Below the pieces are notes generated by a model that did no database searches, had not been told where the DNA came from, and saw only the letters and a program-made list of their open reading frames with translations. Of a stretch of DNA of 64,000 nt, positions 47,984-56,876 are shown piece after piece; the first letter of the stretch is position 1; each line of letters opens with the position of its first letter. This DNA comes from Macrocystis pyrifera. Lineage: Eukaryota > Sar > Phaeophyceae > Laminariales > Laminariaceae. A program made the translations under genes and the position numbers. Location: positions 2,636,001-2,700,000 of the forward strand of contig JASSKH010000003.1 in the NCBI GenBank assembly GCA_031763025.1, written 5' to 3'.

Positions 47984-50900
47984 GTGTCTTGTGTTTTTTC
48001 TGCCCATATGTATAGGCTGTGCACGCGCTATCGAACACGCCGCATCTGCTCGTGAAACGCCTGCCCGAACGACTGGCGCGTTATATTTACCTCCTTGGTG
48101 TAGGCCTTCCGGATATGTTGCGCGCGGTGGCTTGTCGACCCTGAGACAAACCGGACCGCAGCCTCTTTCCAGCCCAGCCGCCGCGACCCCGCTACCGCTG
48201 TGCGTGCTTTTCTACGTGGCAGATCACTGCCCTCTACTACCTAAACCCTAACTGGGTGGAGTCCATGGGAGGCCAGCTGCGAGTGCACATCACCTCCGGA
48301 AGGGGTGAGGTGGGGGGCGGGGCTCGAGACACGGGTGTTCGGAGTGGCGGCCGCAAGTGGGACATAGAACCGGTGTTGGATCGCCTGGTGCTTTTCCGTA
48401 GCGATCTTGTGGACCACGAAGTGAGTCTTTCAACGTATGTATGGTGTTTTTTTTCATTCTTGTATGGTAAGTTTTAGTTTCAAAAGCCCAAAACAAAAAA
48501 AAAAAAAAACGCGAATTATTTTTTTCGATGACTTCTGCGAATCTAAAAACCAAAGCGAACAAAGGGGATTTGAACTGTTATAAAATAAACGAAGTAATTA
48601 TCAATACGTCGTGTTTAAAACAAAACAGAGACTTCTTGTACAAGCCATTCAGCAGGGGTGGTGGTGCGGTGCAATGGTTTGGCGCGGTTGATTGTCTATC
48701 TTCGCTCTTACCTGCCTGCTCGCCAACTTTCTCCGTAGAGCAGTCAGTGCATCGGTATCAATATGTGTTTCAATATACGTTAATTTTCGTGGCAATACAT
48801 CTTGTTTAGATGGATTCTCCAAACCATTGGCAAAACCATCACCTCCGGACCAGCTTATTAAGTGTACCTGGTATAGTATTTCGCATTGGCTTCGTCGACT
48901 ACCAATGATATACACCAGGGTTTGGCTCTGGTCTAAAGCTAGGGGCACTAATCTCGGCTGGTGTGATTATTTCACAAGGCACTTTCTCCCAGTCTTCTTT
49001 TCCGTCAGTAGAAAGTGCGAGAGCGCGAGCTGCCGAAAACATCGATGACCATCGATGAACAGAGGGGATGCTGAACGTATGGGCGATAAGAATGGAGGCA
49101 AGCACCGGGGGGAGGAGGGATGACGCCTGTAACCACGGCTTGTCTCAAAAGCTTCTATTTAAAATGGCAAAAACTCCCACGATGTTTGGGCTGAAAAGTA
49201 AAAGTGGTGGCCGAAACAATAGTACAAACCTGGAACTCGTATGCAAATAGCAGGGTATTCTTTACCAGTGTGTATATGTTGGCTTTCAGTGCCGGCGCAC
49301 ATGTTCATTTTGTTCCAAGTGGCGAATGTGATTCTCTCCCTGTTGCGCGAATCGGGGCGGGACAATCGCAACGCAATGCCGTCGCAAAAAAACGATCGGT
49401 AGGGCAAATGTCTCCATCGCCTTCCGCCCACAATCCATACCCCCCCCGACAACCCGATATACTCCGTCCCTGCAGTGTAGGGATGCGAGGGTCTATTGTC
49501 ATCCGACTACGGCCGTGCATGACATGAGCATACCCCCCCGCCCCCGCCCCCCTCGTTTCGTGACTGCCGATAGGTGTTGCCGGCCTTTGCGCCCCGCCTA
49601 GCAGTCACCCTTTGGTTCTACGGCAGGCAGCTTGGGCTTCCACCTGTGCCCTGCGCCCTGGCGACGCCGTCGGCCCCGGGGTTTTCGTCGGATCGTCCCC
49701 TCCCTCCACCACAATCAAAGCCGGCAGATGACACGCGGCACAGGGTCAGGCCGATGCCGACGTTTAGCAGTGGGGGGGGGGGATCGGCTCGCACGCAGCC
49801 GAGGTACGCAAGGCTCGAGGCATTCATTGTGCTGGTTGATATCCGTATTGGTGGTGGAAGGAAAGATCAGTATCATGGATGACAACGCCTTGATATGATA
49901 CGTGATACCGGGTGTGATACTTCGCATGAAAATATACACGATTTATGATATGGTATGTGAGACACCGTGTTGGTATCATGTTTGCATCACATGATGTTTA
50001 CAACATATCATATCGTATCGTATCATATCGTATCATATCGTTTGATTCGTGGTATGGTATGTGGCATGCTACGTATGTGGGTTGGGTGACCATCTCTCAC
50101 GTCGCAAACATTGAAAACCTCCTCTCGTGATTGGTGCAGACCCGTGCGTGGTGCTGTGCTCTGACGGCCTCACGGCACTACTGCTCTAGACTAACATTGT
50201 ACGGTGATTACAGTGGCTTGATGCGAAACAAGACACCCGCCCCCACATGCCACTTGTCAGTACTCCCCGTCCCACGAATACCTCCCCTCAAGTCATTCGA
50301 TGCTGTCATCCTTATGCAAGAAAGTCCGCCTCACAAGCAGTCCTTTGCAGGATGCAGCTCACCCTTCACGCGACTCGTCACCACCTCACGGCGCTTCGCT
50401 CCTGGTGCAAGCAATGTCTGCCTGGTCGGTGAAAACCTGACGTGCTCCGTCCCGGCATTGTAGGGATGCGAGGGTCTATGTTCATACGACTACGGCCATG
50501 TATGATATATATACCCCACCCCCACTCCGCGCCACCTTCCCCCAGGCGTCGATTTTCGTGAGCGTTGTCAGCTATCGAGATTCCGAGGCCAACCCTACCA
50601 TCGTCGATCTCTTCGCGCGCGCGTCCAATCCGAGTCGGATTTCCGTCGGCGTCGTGTGGCAGCTGGACCTGGATGTTGCGGGGGACCGAGATATGTACCG
50701 GGAAACGCCGAAGGGTGAGGAACTCCGCGACGGACGGGTGCGGTCGCTGCTGATGCCGGCGACGGACGCGGCGGGTCCGACCTGGGCGAGGCGGGTGGCG
50801 CAGTCTCTGTGGAAAGGGGAGAAGTACGTGCTGCAGATCGACAGCCACACACGCTTCAGGCCTGGGTGAGGAAGGAAAGAGGGGGGGCAGATTCCTCGTT

Positions 50901-53900
50901 CCTTTGTTTTTTCCAGCCGCCCACGTATATGCATTACGTACAATTCACTTTCAACGATTAGGTGCTTTCCATGATATTTGAAAAAATTGTACAAAAAGCA
51001 CCTCAGCGGCAAGATCGAATGTCCATGGCATGTATTTGCCATGTACGTTTTTTGCATTCCCCGCACATGCCCCTGCTTGTCTCGATTTAATTTTCCCGTT
51101 TGGTGTGTATATCCTTTGCACCGACATGTACCTTGTACCGTTGTTTTTCATGACCGGGGAGTGAGGCTCGCTGCAATGACAGATTTGCGGCGGGGGTGGA
51201 AGCGTCGGAGAGTCTCGGTGCCGTTGGCGCTTGTCCGTGTGTTTAACTTCCTGAGTTTTTTTCGCCTGCAGGCAACGGTAGCGTACGGAGCGCTTTGTGG
51301 ATTCTTGGGAGGTTATTTTTGGTTTGGTCTGCGAAGCACACGTCCCGCTACGCCCTACCGGGGACCTAAATGAAGCGACATTGCCGAATTCCGTTCGCGA
51401 AACACCCGCTTCAACTCCAGGATGCGAGGGTCTACGGTCGTACGATTTCGGCCGTGCATGGCATGAGCACACCCCCTCCTCACCCCTGCCCCCCCCACTT
51501 GGCATCCCACCTTACGCTTCGCAGTTGGGACACGTACCTCATCCGCACCCTGCAGCGCTGCCCCGCTTTCAAGCCCGTCCTCACCACCTATCCTGTGGGC
51601 TACCAGCTCCCCCACAAGATTCCCGCGGGGGAAACGAGACCGACTCTCCTCGTTCCGGACGGATTCGGACCGGAAGGGATGCTGCGGCAGACGGGGAGGC
51701 TGCTGTTGCGCACGGCGCGCGACCCTCTTCCTTCGCCGCTGTGGGCCTCCGGGTTCAGCTTCAGTGGGAGCGCTCTGCTTCTTGAGGTGTGTCATGGGTC
51801 TGTGTATGTTTTTGACGGGGGATTGAATTTTCCCTCGGGAGGCGGGTTGGGGTATGTGCTGAGTGAGGGGGGGGCGAGGAAGGCTTGCTTTGGTGTGAGT
51901 GGAGGTCTCTAGGCAGGCCTGACGGAGGTTGAGCTAGGTTTTGCTTGCTTGTTGTTGTGTTTGTTGTTGTTGTGGTCGTTGCTGTTGTGTGAGCCGTGTT
52001 CAGAGGGAAACCTTCCCAGTCGCGTCGCGATGGAGACGAGTCGATCGCTCCGTTCCAAGTTTGTCGACTTTCTTTCTGTCCGTCAGATGGGGGGAGGGTT
52101 GAGGGAGGATGATGCGGCATTCGCGTGTGGGCGTCAACGTTGCTGCTGCTACTTCTATTGCCGGTACTACCGTCGCTGCTGTTGCTGCTGCTGCCCCTGC
52201 TGCTGCTACTGCTGCTGCTACTGCTGTTGCTCATGTTGCTGCGCCAATCCTCGTGGCGATGCATCTTACACTCAGCGGGCAGTGCGTACATTTTTGCCCA
52301 TTCATGCTTGCCGCAATGCATGCCCGACCCGCACATGCCCACCTGTGTATGATAGGTGCCGTACGACCCGGGTCTAAGGCACTCTTTTTTCGGAGAGGAG
52401 GTTTCGATGGCGGCGCGGATGTATACTCGGGGATGGGATTTCTTCGCTCCCCCCCAGACCGTGTTGTATCACCTTTGGAGCAGGGAACATCGCCCCAGCT
52501 TTCGGCAGGTAACGGACGAGCGAAGCAGGCAATCAGGCAGGCAGAAAGGACGGGTTACTTTTATTTTTTCGGGGATCAGAGAAAATGGACCTGCGTGACT
52601 AATGGTCTTGCTTTCTAGCAGCGGTCGTTCTTTTCGTTACCGTTTCACACCTCATGAGACGTCCCGAAACCTAGCATGTGGTAGCCCCGGTCTAGCGTCG
52701 AGACTGTCTTGCAGTGTGCTCGCGTAAGCTTGGACGTTCTCAAGAAGCGTTCTGCCAATAGCGAAACAGTTACGAATATATAGGACGAATCACGCAGCAC
52801 AGCCGCAGTCGCAAACCGCCCGGGGTCGCAACCCTTCAACCGCTGCGTTTCGTTCGCAGGTTTCGACGAAGGACGCGGAGTTAGAAGAGTCACGAGCAGA
52901 GCATCGGCTCAAGATACTGCTCGGGGTTGGCACCCCAGCACCCTCACCCCCCCCGACAACGACGATGTGGGGGAGGCTAACGCATCGGAGAAACCCTGGG
53001 CACAAGGGATAGGATCTGACGAACATTATTACGCCTGCGTTGGTGAGGGAAACCCGAGCAATCGTCCATGGCCCCCTCTTTGTCTCGTACAAACTCAAGG
53101 CGTTGCGGCCACACTGGTCACTTCTGTGATCCGAGGGCGAGGCTTTGCTGACGTAGCCAAAAGGGCGGCATATGAACATTTTTTTCAACGACAGAGACCA
53201 AATGGAATCCCTCTCGATGTACGTGAGTTTTGCGCACTGCTGTAGGAGTGACCCCTGGGCTGACTTATTGAGTTGCGGCCTTCAGCGTGAGTGGTCGGGT
53301 AGCAGAAAACCGCAAGCTCGCCAAGGTACCTTCAAGTCACACTAATCCATCGGGAAGATAATGGTGCGCACGAGGTATCGTATGGATGAAGGATGGCCAT
53401 CGCGCATCGAAAGTAAAACACTCACATGGCATGGTAAAAGTTGACTATTGCGCGCGAGAGCCAGAGATGCGTAGCTGTCCCCTCCCTAGTAACCACTTTT
53501 AGAAAACGCCCACGCTCTTGGGGACACACTACTTGTTTTAGTTTTGTATTTCGGGGGACTATAGTAAATAGGACCTACGGTACACATAAAAAACTATGTA
53601 CTTACCTATTTTTACTAGCAACATTTGGTCCTACTTACTATGGTTCCCCGTAATAGTAGTCAAAGGGTTGAGCACTCGCGCGTGAAGTGTATTCCAGATA
53701 GGCATCGTGGAACAATGTGGAACAATGTAAAGGTGCGCCCGTTTTCTACCCTTTTTGGTAAGGCCAGATCTTATGCATTTTTTTTCTAGGTGATTATATG
53801 ACTGTTTACAGAGGCTTCGGGGTATCTGGTCCCATTTCTGATCAGATTTTATCAAAATCACGTCTTATGGGGCCTGTTTGGTGGGGAAAATGTTCCTCCG

Positions 53901-55243
53901 AGATTTTATCACTCATGAAATTCGATGGAATGATTTTTTTTTACAGCCTTTTCTGATCAACTCTGAAAGTGATAAAATTTGCTTTTGCACAAGACCTCGG
54001 AGGCATTGTACAATTTTGGTTATAGACTGGGCTCATGATGGGTCACGACGCTACATGCTTGGTTACTCTTGTACGCAGCTGGGCTCCAGCACTTGTGCAT
54101 CGACCACCACAGAGAGGGAGGGCATCAATACCTTGACCACCATCGCGTCCCTTGCGGCCGCCCAACTGCAGCTGCTCTAGGCAAAACAACTTTGGAGACG
54201 AATTGGACGAGACTACAGCAGTATCAAAACAATTTAACGGTTTTTTTTTCTGACTACGACGGCCGCAAGCAGCTCATGCTCCGCGAGAGCGAGAGGTCCT
54301 TGCTGGTCCAGCGACTAGCAAACCCCTTACGCAGCTCCCCAGAAGGTTTCACATTCCGTTCCTTCTTTCCAAGAGCTGGTGGTGAAGGTTGATCGCCCAA
54401 CCCGGCGTGAATGACTCGTTCGTGTCGTGGTCCACGTGGAGTTCAAAATCATGGTTCTGTTCCGTTTTTTTTTTTCTCGCATGATATAAATCCAAAAATA
54501 CGATAAGACGGCACATGGCGCACCGATCTGGTGTGGCTTTTTGCCGGTGGAAAATCCGACTTCCTGCCTTTTTCAATCACTCAAAAAAAAATGCATAAGA
54601 TCCGGCCTAACAGCGCCCCTTTTTATTTTTCCTTTTTTTAATTCGCTGATCAGGTGATACATACGGCTTGGGGACCCAGCGTACGCTGCGATCCTTCGCG
54701 GAACGCGTGGGGGTTGATTTCGCCAGCGCGAGCGTCACGTCGCCCAGCGCAAGGAATGCTGGAAGACTGGCCACCGATTTCAACGATAGCATAGCGTCGG
54801 GACTAGAAGGGGTGCTTGGACTACTTGCAGCAGAAAGCGTGGGCACGAAGAAAAATAGCGATGGGATTGCTGGCGATGATGGTGGTGGCGGCGGCAGCGG
54901 CGGCAGTGGCAGAGGTGCTGGGGGAGGCGACGCCCCAAACGGCCATGGAGTAATATAACGAGTCGGGGCAAGAGCTGTAAAGCTGCTGTCTGAGGGTGTT
55001 TTCTCTTGCAGCGTCGGAAACCGCCGTAGTGCGTGGTTTGTGTTGGTTGCGCGGAGGAGGCGTTTTATTGTTTGCTTACTGTTTTCGCCCTCAGAGTTTT
55101 GGAAATTCGACCAAGCCACTGCGGTACGTCATGAGCTAGCCGCCTACATGCTCGTTTCAGCAAGAAAGGGGTGGATGCCCGGAATTTTGATGCGCTCGTC
55201 TGAGCGGTTTGCGGCGAGTGGCATCCAACACCCAACCGCCTAG
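36065..55243 (+). CDS. Candidate fusion: PhyA-like prolyl 4-hydroxylase + Gnt1-like GlcNAc-transferase
   Basis: Ten supported exons on one strand: 36065-36347, 46535-46677, 47711-47920, 48223-48420, 49574-49803, 50546-50865, 51525-51786, 52356-52508, 52860-52925 and 54654 to about 54958. An eleventh is possible at 55095-55243. Exons 1-5 encode a full Fe(II)/2-oxoglutarate prolyl hydroxylase, exons 6-10 a GT60 transferase. In Dictyostelium and Toxoplasma, PhyA hydroxylates a Skp1 proline and Gnt1 adds GlcNAc to it; both are cytosolic, and no signal peptide is seen here. Splice phases agree across exons 1-5 and 6-9. The 5/6 joint fits only if the G-run at 49772-49782 is 12 rather than 11, and the 9/10 joint is unresolved. 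The alternative is two adjacent genes: exon 5 has a stop at 49880-49882, and an ATG at 50498 (inside a repeat end) could start the second. Domain calls are secure; the fusion is inference. Confidence 0.65.
36740..37163 (-). mobile_element. tRNA-headed SINE 1, copy b
   Basis: Minus strand, from 37163: GGCGTCCCCGGTGGCTTAGC continuing AGGTGG gives an A box (TGGCTTAGCAGG). About 50 bases on, GGGTTCAAATCTCA is a B box whose flanks pair as a T-arm. The body has GCAAGAAAAAG and GCAGTGGGAATGCTGAACCC. The 3' part repeats CTGGAAAGTGAAAGTGAT twice (36747 and 36825). Confidence 0.78.
38003..38107 (+). mobile_element. TA-flanked MITE, copy 7
   Basis: TA on both sides. Inserted between two modules at the left edge of the coiled-coil array. 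The right arm has a short change (ACTAGCGA for ACTATGGA). Confidence 0.85.
39055..39062. repeat. Left target-site duplication of hAT-like element
   Basis: GTGGACGC, identical to 40989-40996. The empty site (..GTAGTGGACGCTCACCGG) is a normal part of the array module, as seen near 42610. Confidence 0.85.
39063..40988. mobile_element. hAT-like element with 8-bp target duplication
   Basis: The terminal inverted repeats are TAGAGGTGTACCCC and its complement GGGGTACACCTCTA, with many CGGGTACCCG words next to them. GTGGACGC stands immediately outside both ends (39055-39062 and 40989-40996). An 8-bp duplication with a TAGAGGTG-type end is the signature of the hAT superfamily. The 1926-bp interior has no recognisable transposase, so it is non-autonomous or decayed. 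It contains a direct repeat (39840-39905 and 40720-40780) and an inverted pair around GGCCATCTCTTATGG (39968 and 40445). It splits the coiled-coil array. Confidence 0.85.
40989..40996. repeat. Right target-site duplication of hAT-like element
   Basis: GTGGACGC, pairing with 39055-39062. Confidence 0.85.
44216..45560. other. Array-flanking modules and gene-free sequence
   Basis: 44263-44420 and 45290-45545 carry words also found reversed at 37790-37990 and 38200-38400: the GCAGCGGTGTGGT..CTTCGCTGGTCC block and the CTTTTGTG.CTCCGGCAACAGATCGCGG block. They probably belong to the same large composite element as the array. No known domain. Confidence 0.45.
45578..45890 (+). mobile_element. tRNA-headed SINE 2, copy a
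   Basis: The A-box-like TGAGCTCATTGG (45587-45598) is followed 33 bases later by the B box GGTTGGAATCCTACC (45631-45645). The body shares CCACGATAAAA, CGACCAGAGA and GCGCTGA..AGGGGCTT..CAACC with copy b. A hairpin-forming AACCACTGAG block precedes it. Confidence 0.7.
45908..46155 (+). mobile_element. tRNA-headed SINE 2, copy b
   Basis: A clear A box TAGCTCAGTGG (45914-45924) and B box GGTTAGAATCTTACC (45957-45971) sit at tRNA-like spacing. Its tail is followed by another AAGAATAAACCACTGA block near 46165. Together with copy a this is a head-to-tail pair. The shared AAGGATAAAC.ACTGAG leader also occurs alone at 37601. Confidence 0.75.
46535..46677 (+). CDS. phyA: PhyA-like exon 2
   Basis: The acceptor CAACAAAG ends at 46534; the exon starts CC GCC CTC AAG, completing alanine with the last base of exon 1. 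It encodes EEGGDMMPARMGKG and the family signature RGDSILWI. The donor is CCAGAG|GTGACG, phase 0, joining to exon 3 as ..GELPE|ALEDLL. Confidence 0.85.
46750..46812 (+). repeat. Pseudo-duplicate of the end of exon 2
   Basis: GATAGCCTGTGGATGGCACA continuing GGGACTACGAGTATGGGCGGCG is a diverged copy of 46625-46677, about 129 bases downstream of it. Small indels break the frame and the splice donor has become GGGGAAG, so it cannot serve as an exon. It records a local exon duplication that has decayed. Confidence 0.75.
47711..47920 (+). CDS. phyA: PhyA-like exon 3: iron-binding HxD
   Basis: Flanked by TCGCTCAG and |GTACCA, 70 codons, phase 0/0. It encodes VQLARYPGDGRGYVRHRDTP, in which H-R-D supplies the first histidine and the aspartate of the Fe(II) site. 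It ends ..EEAERK, running into ITALYYLNPNW of exon 4. Confidence 0.92.
47948..47982. repeat. (TTG)n microsatellite in intron
   Basis: About eleven TTG units, 28 bases after exon 3. Confidence 0.9.
48223..48420 (+). CDS. phyA: PhyA-like exon 4: distal histidine
   Basis: 66 codons, acceptor ACGTGGCAG and donor GAA|GTGAGT, phase 0/0. It reads ITALYYLNPNW, then MGGQLRVH, then DIEPVLDRLVLFRSD and VDHE. The H in VDHE is the distal iron ligand. An insert rich in glycine (about 20 residues) separates the GGQLR strand from DIEP. Confidence 0.93.
49461..49545 (+). mobile_element. C-tailed element B, 3' fragment
   Basis: Keeps only ACTCCGTCCC, GTAGGGATGCGAGGGTCTAT, ACGGCCGTGCATGACATGAG and a C-rich tail. 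It sits about 30 bases upstream of exon 5, so its C-tail may now act as the polypyrimidine tract of that acceptor (inference). Confidence 0.65.
49574..49803 (+). CDS. phyA: PhyA-like exon 5: 2-oxoglutarate arginine and linker
   Basis: The acceptor CCGATAG joins HE|VLPAFAPRLAVTLWFYG, in which the R of APR is the 2-oxoglutarate-binding arginine. A proline/serine/glycine-rich linker follows, with an 11-base G-run. I place the donor at CCGAG|GTACGC. If it is not used, translation would stop at TGA 49880-49882 and the hydroxylase would be a separate protein. Confidence 0.85.
50285..50515 (+). mobile_element. C-tailed element B, copy just upstream of Gnt1 exon 6
   Basis: From GATGCTGTCATCCTTATGCA through GGATGCAGCTCACCCTTCACGC, CTGCCTGGTCGGTGAAAACC and GTAGGGATGCGAGGGTCTAT to CATGTATGATATA and a C-rich stretch. 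The tail runs into the exon 6 acceptor at 50545. The ATG at 50498 belongs to this repeat. Confidence 0.75.
50546..50865 (+). CDS. gnt1: Gnt1-like exon 6: start of GT60 domain
   Basis: The acceptor CCTTCCCCCAG precedes GCG TCG ATT. It encodes ASIFVSVVSYRDSEANPTI, then SVGVVWQLDLD, AGPTWARRVAQSLWKGE and YVLQIDSHTRF. The D-x-H in QIDSH is the usual metal/nucleotide-sugar motif of this GlcNAc-transferase family. The donor CCTGG|GTGAGG leaves two bases that pair with T of exon 7 to give GWD. Confidence 0.92.
51418..51480 (+). mobile_element. C-tailed element B, 3' end fragment
   Basis: GGATGCGAGGGTCTACGGTC, GGCCGTGCATGGCATGAGCA and a C-rich tail. This is the third such fragment placed 30-50 bases before an exon of this locus. 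Confidence 0.6.
51525..51786 (+). CDS. gnt1: Gnt1-like exon 7
   Basis: Encodes GWDTYLIRTLQRCPAFKPVL, then TTYPVGYQLP, RPTLLVPDGFGPEGMLRQ and LWASGFSFSGSALLLE, all characteristic of PF11397-type GlcNAc-transferases. The donor is GAG|GTGTGT, phase 0. Confidence 0.93.
52135..52245. repeat. (TGC/TTG)n triplet-rich tract in intron
   Basis: Imperfect CTG, TTG and CTA triplets over about 100 bases, 110 bases upstream of exon 8. It is open in several frames but shows no conserved protein. Confidence 0.7.
52356..52508 (+). CDS. gnt1: Gnt1-like exon 8
   Basis: 51 codons between TATGATAG and CAG|GTAACG. It continues LLE|VPYDPGLRHSFFGEEVSMAA and then RMYTRGWDFFAPPQTVLYHL, WSREHRPSFRQ. The FFGEE and GWDFFAP blocks are family hallmarks. 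Confidence 0.93.
52860..52925 (+). CDS. gnt1: Gnt1-like exon 9
   Basis: The acceptor TTCGCAG leads to VSTKDAELEESRAEHRLKIL, then LG, in phase with exon 8; a charged helix rich in R and E is usual here. The donor GGG|GTTGGC would leave phase 0, whereas exon 10 needs one carried base, so this end is uncertain. Confidence 0.65.
53549..53653 (-). mobile_element. TA-flanked MITE, copy 8
   Basis: Reverse orientation, TA on both sides. The left arm begins TTTCGGGGG. Located in the intron between exons 9 and 10. Confidence 0.85.
53761..54608. mobile_element. TIR element in Gnt1 intron
   Basis: Inverted ends of about 34 bp: AGGCCAGATCTTATGCATTT at the left, and a right end (54575-54608) whose complement reads AGGCCGGATCTTATGCATTT. 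There is no clear target duplication and no recognisable transposase. The right end lies 45 bases before the acceptor of exon 10, so the element borders that exon's splice signal. Confidence 0.75.
54654..54958 (+). CDS. gnt1: Gnt1-like exon 10
   Basis: The acceptor CGCTGATCAG precedes GT GAT ACA TAC GGC. It encodes DTYGLGTQRTLRSFAERVGV and then DFASASVTS, the family's YGLG..RTL..(Y/F)....GVDF block. The rest is low complexity, ending in a glycine-rich stretch. Reading through reaches TAA at 54956-54958. A possible earlier donor, AGAG|GTGCTG, would lead to 55095. Confidence 0.82.
55095..55243 (+). CDS. Possible terminal exon of the fusion gene
   Basis: After the acceptor CGCCCTCAG it reads EFWKFDQATAVRHELAAYML, then VSARKGWMPGILMRSSERFA and a TAG stop at 55241-55243. 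The composition looks coding and the phase can be matched by one donor in exon 10. No family block supports it. Confidence 0.35.
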
Positions 55244-56789
55244 ATTGCGCTTTACCCCCCACGATAGGACGAAACGCTGCTGTGCGTTTCGTGGCCAAGT
55301 TGTGCCCTACGTCATCACGAGGGAAAGATAAACATAAAGTACAGCCGGGGAGGAGTGACAACAAGGACTGACAGCTGTGGGCGATGTTTTACAGCAGCAA
55401 GTAGCAAAATCCGGTATACCCCAAGATCCCTATCCACGTAGGAAACCCGGGGATGTATCCCGGATGTCCCCTGACGACCACACACACAGGCCGTGTACCC
55501 ACACCAGGGTATACCAGTGTGATCGCAAATATAAGGTAGATTGAAAGGTTTTATGGCACATCCAAAGTCCCTCGTATCATACCAGAGGGTATTATTGTAG
55601 ATGCGATCAGACAGGTATATACCACGGTACCTGGTTCGTACCGATTTCCTGTTTGTCATTTTTTTTTTTGTAGAGGAAGTTTCTCACTGGTGGAAACTCT
55701 CTGGTAGACCGGTGTCGACATCCAGGGTTGTGACGTCACTCTTCGATAGGAAGATGAATATGTCAACCAAAATGCTATCAAACTGCAAATAATGGGATCA
55801 GTAATAATATCCGCCTGGTGTGGTGGTGCACAAATCGCAAAGACAAGGTGCCAAGGGCGTAACCCCATAACATCCTTTCAGAGGTTCCAGGGAGGTTCTT
55901 CTGTTGTATTTTCGCTCTTGCCTGCAACTTGCAACACACATATCATATATCTCTGTACGAACTTCACTCTTTTTGCTGAACTCGATATCCTCCTTGTGCA
56001 TACAAATCATGTCATTTAAATTGTCCTGTTGACCCGGGTAGCAAAGTAGCATCCGGGGGAGCCACTGGCCTATATCCTTAACAAGGAATTACATACCAGT
56101 ATAATAGAATACGCGCCATCGGCTTATCATAATACTTGTAAAATTCGGTAAAAATGGGATACATACGTGTATAGACGAGACGTATTACGCTGCTTGCAAA
56201 GTTGAGTATCAACTATATTTAATCAGCCGAACTCACAGCTGACGTATTTCAATTTTCATAAAATCATGTCATACGTATTTGTACTGTCAAACCTACCTGC
56301 CTATTAAATAATTTGGCAGTTTGGGGAACAGCACGGCGACGCATCGTTGGGGCTGTGTTAGAGTTTATTGATATCCTTAGGTTCTGCAGCGTGCTGTCGT
56401 CCGGGGTTGGAGAGGAGGATTTTTCTATGTACGGTGCATCGTACCTCACCTTCGATCCTGCCTTCCTTGAAAGAGATTCCGTGAAAGGTACGTGCCTCGC
56501 CCCCCGATCTGTCATACAGCATATGTGCAGATCTCGATCTTTCTTGGCAGATCATGTATCATACATCCCATCCATCGGATTCCTCTGCGGAGGGGATATA
56601 TTCAGAAAAATCCCGAACCATTGACGCCTCTGGTTTGTACATACGTTCTCCTCGGTCGCACAAACGCACAACCCATGCAGGCTACATCGTCGTACCACAG
56701 GCACCTAATTGGCACCGCCCAGATTCGTTTGGAGGTCAAAGGAAGCACCACTGCGCTTGCCCCGGCCTCGTGAAGAAAAGCCAGCTGGC
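55244..56789. other. Intergenic region before exportin-T
   Basis: No recognised gene. It should contain the exportin-T promoter and 5' UTR. I see no convincing TATA box or conserved regulatory site. Confidence 0.4.
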
Positions 56790-56876
56790 ATGTCCGCGCA
56801 AGAGCTCGAGCTCGCGGTGCTGTACGCCTACAACCCTCCTGGTGTAGGCCAAGAGGCTGCTAGAGTCAAAGCTCAG
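56790..56876 (+). CDS. XPOT: Exportin-T exon 1
   Basis: 29 codons from the ATG to donor GCTCAG|GTGAAA. The frame is open upstream too, but this is the first ATG, and its distance to the conserved YNPPG matches the family. Confidence 0.78.

Noticed and set aside
50498..50545. ATG at 50498 as the real start of a separate gnt1 gene
   Set aside because: Not excluded, but disfavoured: the ATG is part of the conserved CATGCATG end of element B, and a strong acceptor follows at 50545.
52109..52352. Alanine/leucine/cysteine-rich frames between Gnt1 exons 7 and 8
   Set aside because: A triplet repeat gives open frames in three phases; the real exons join cleanly from 51786 to 52356.
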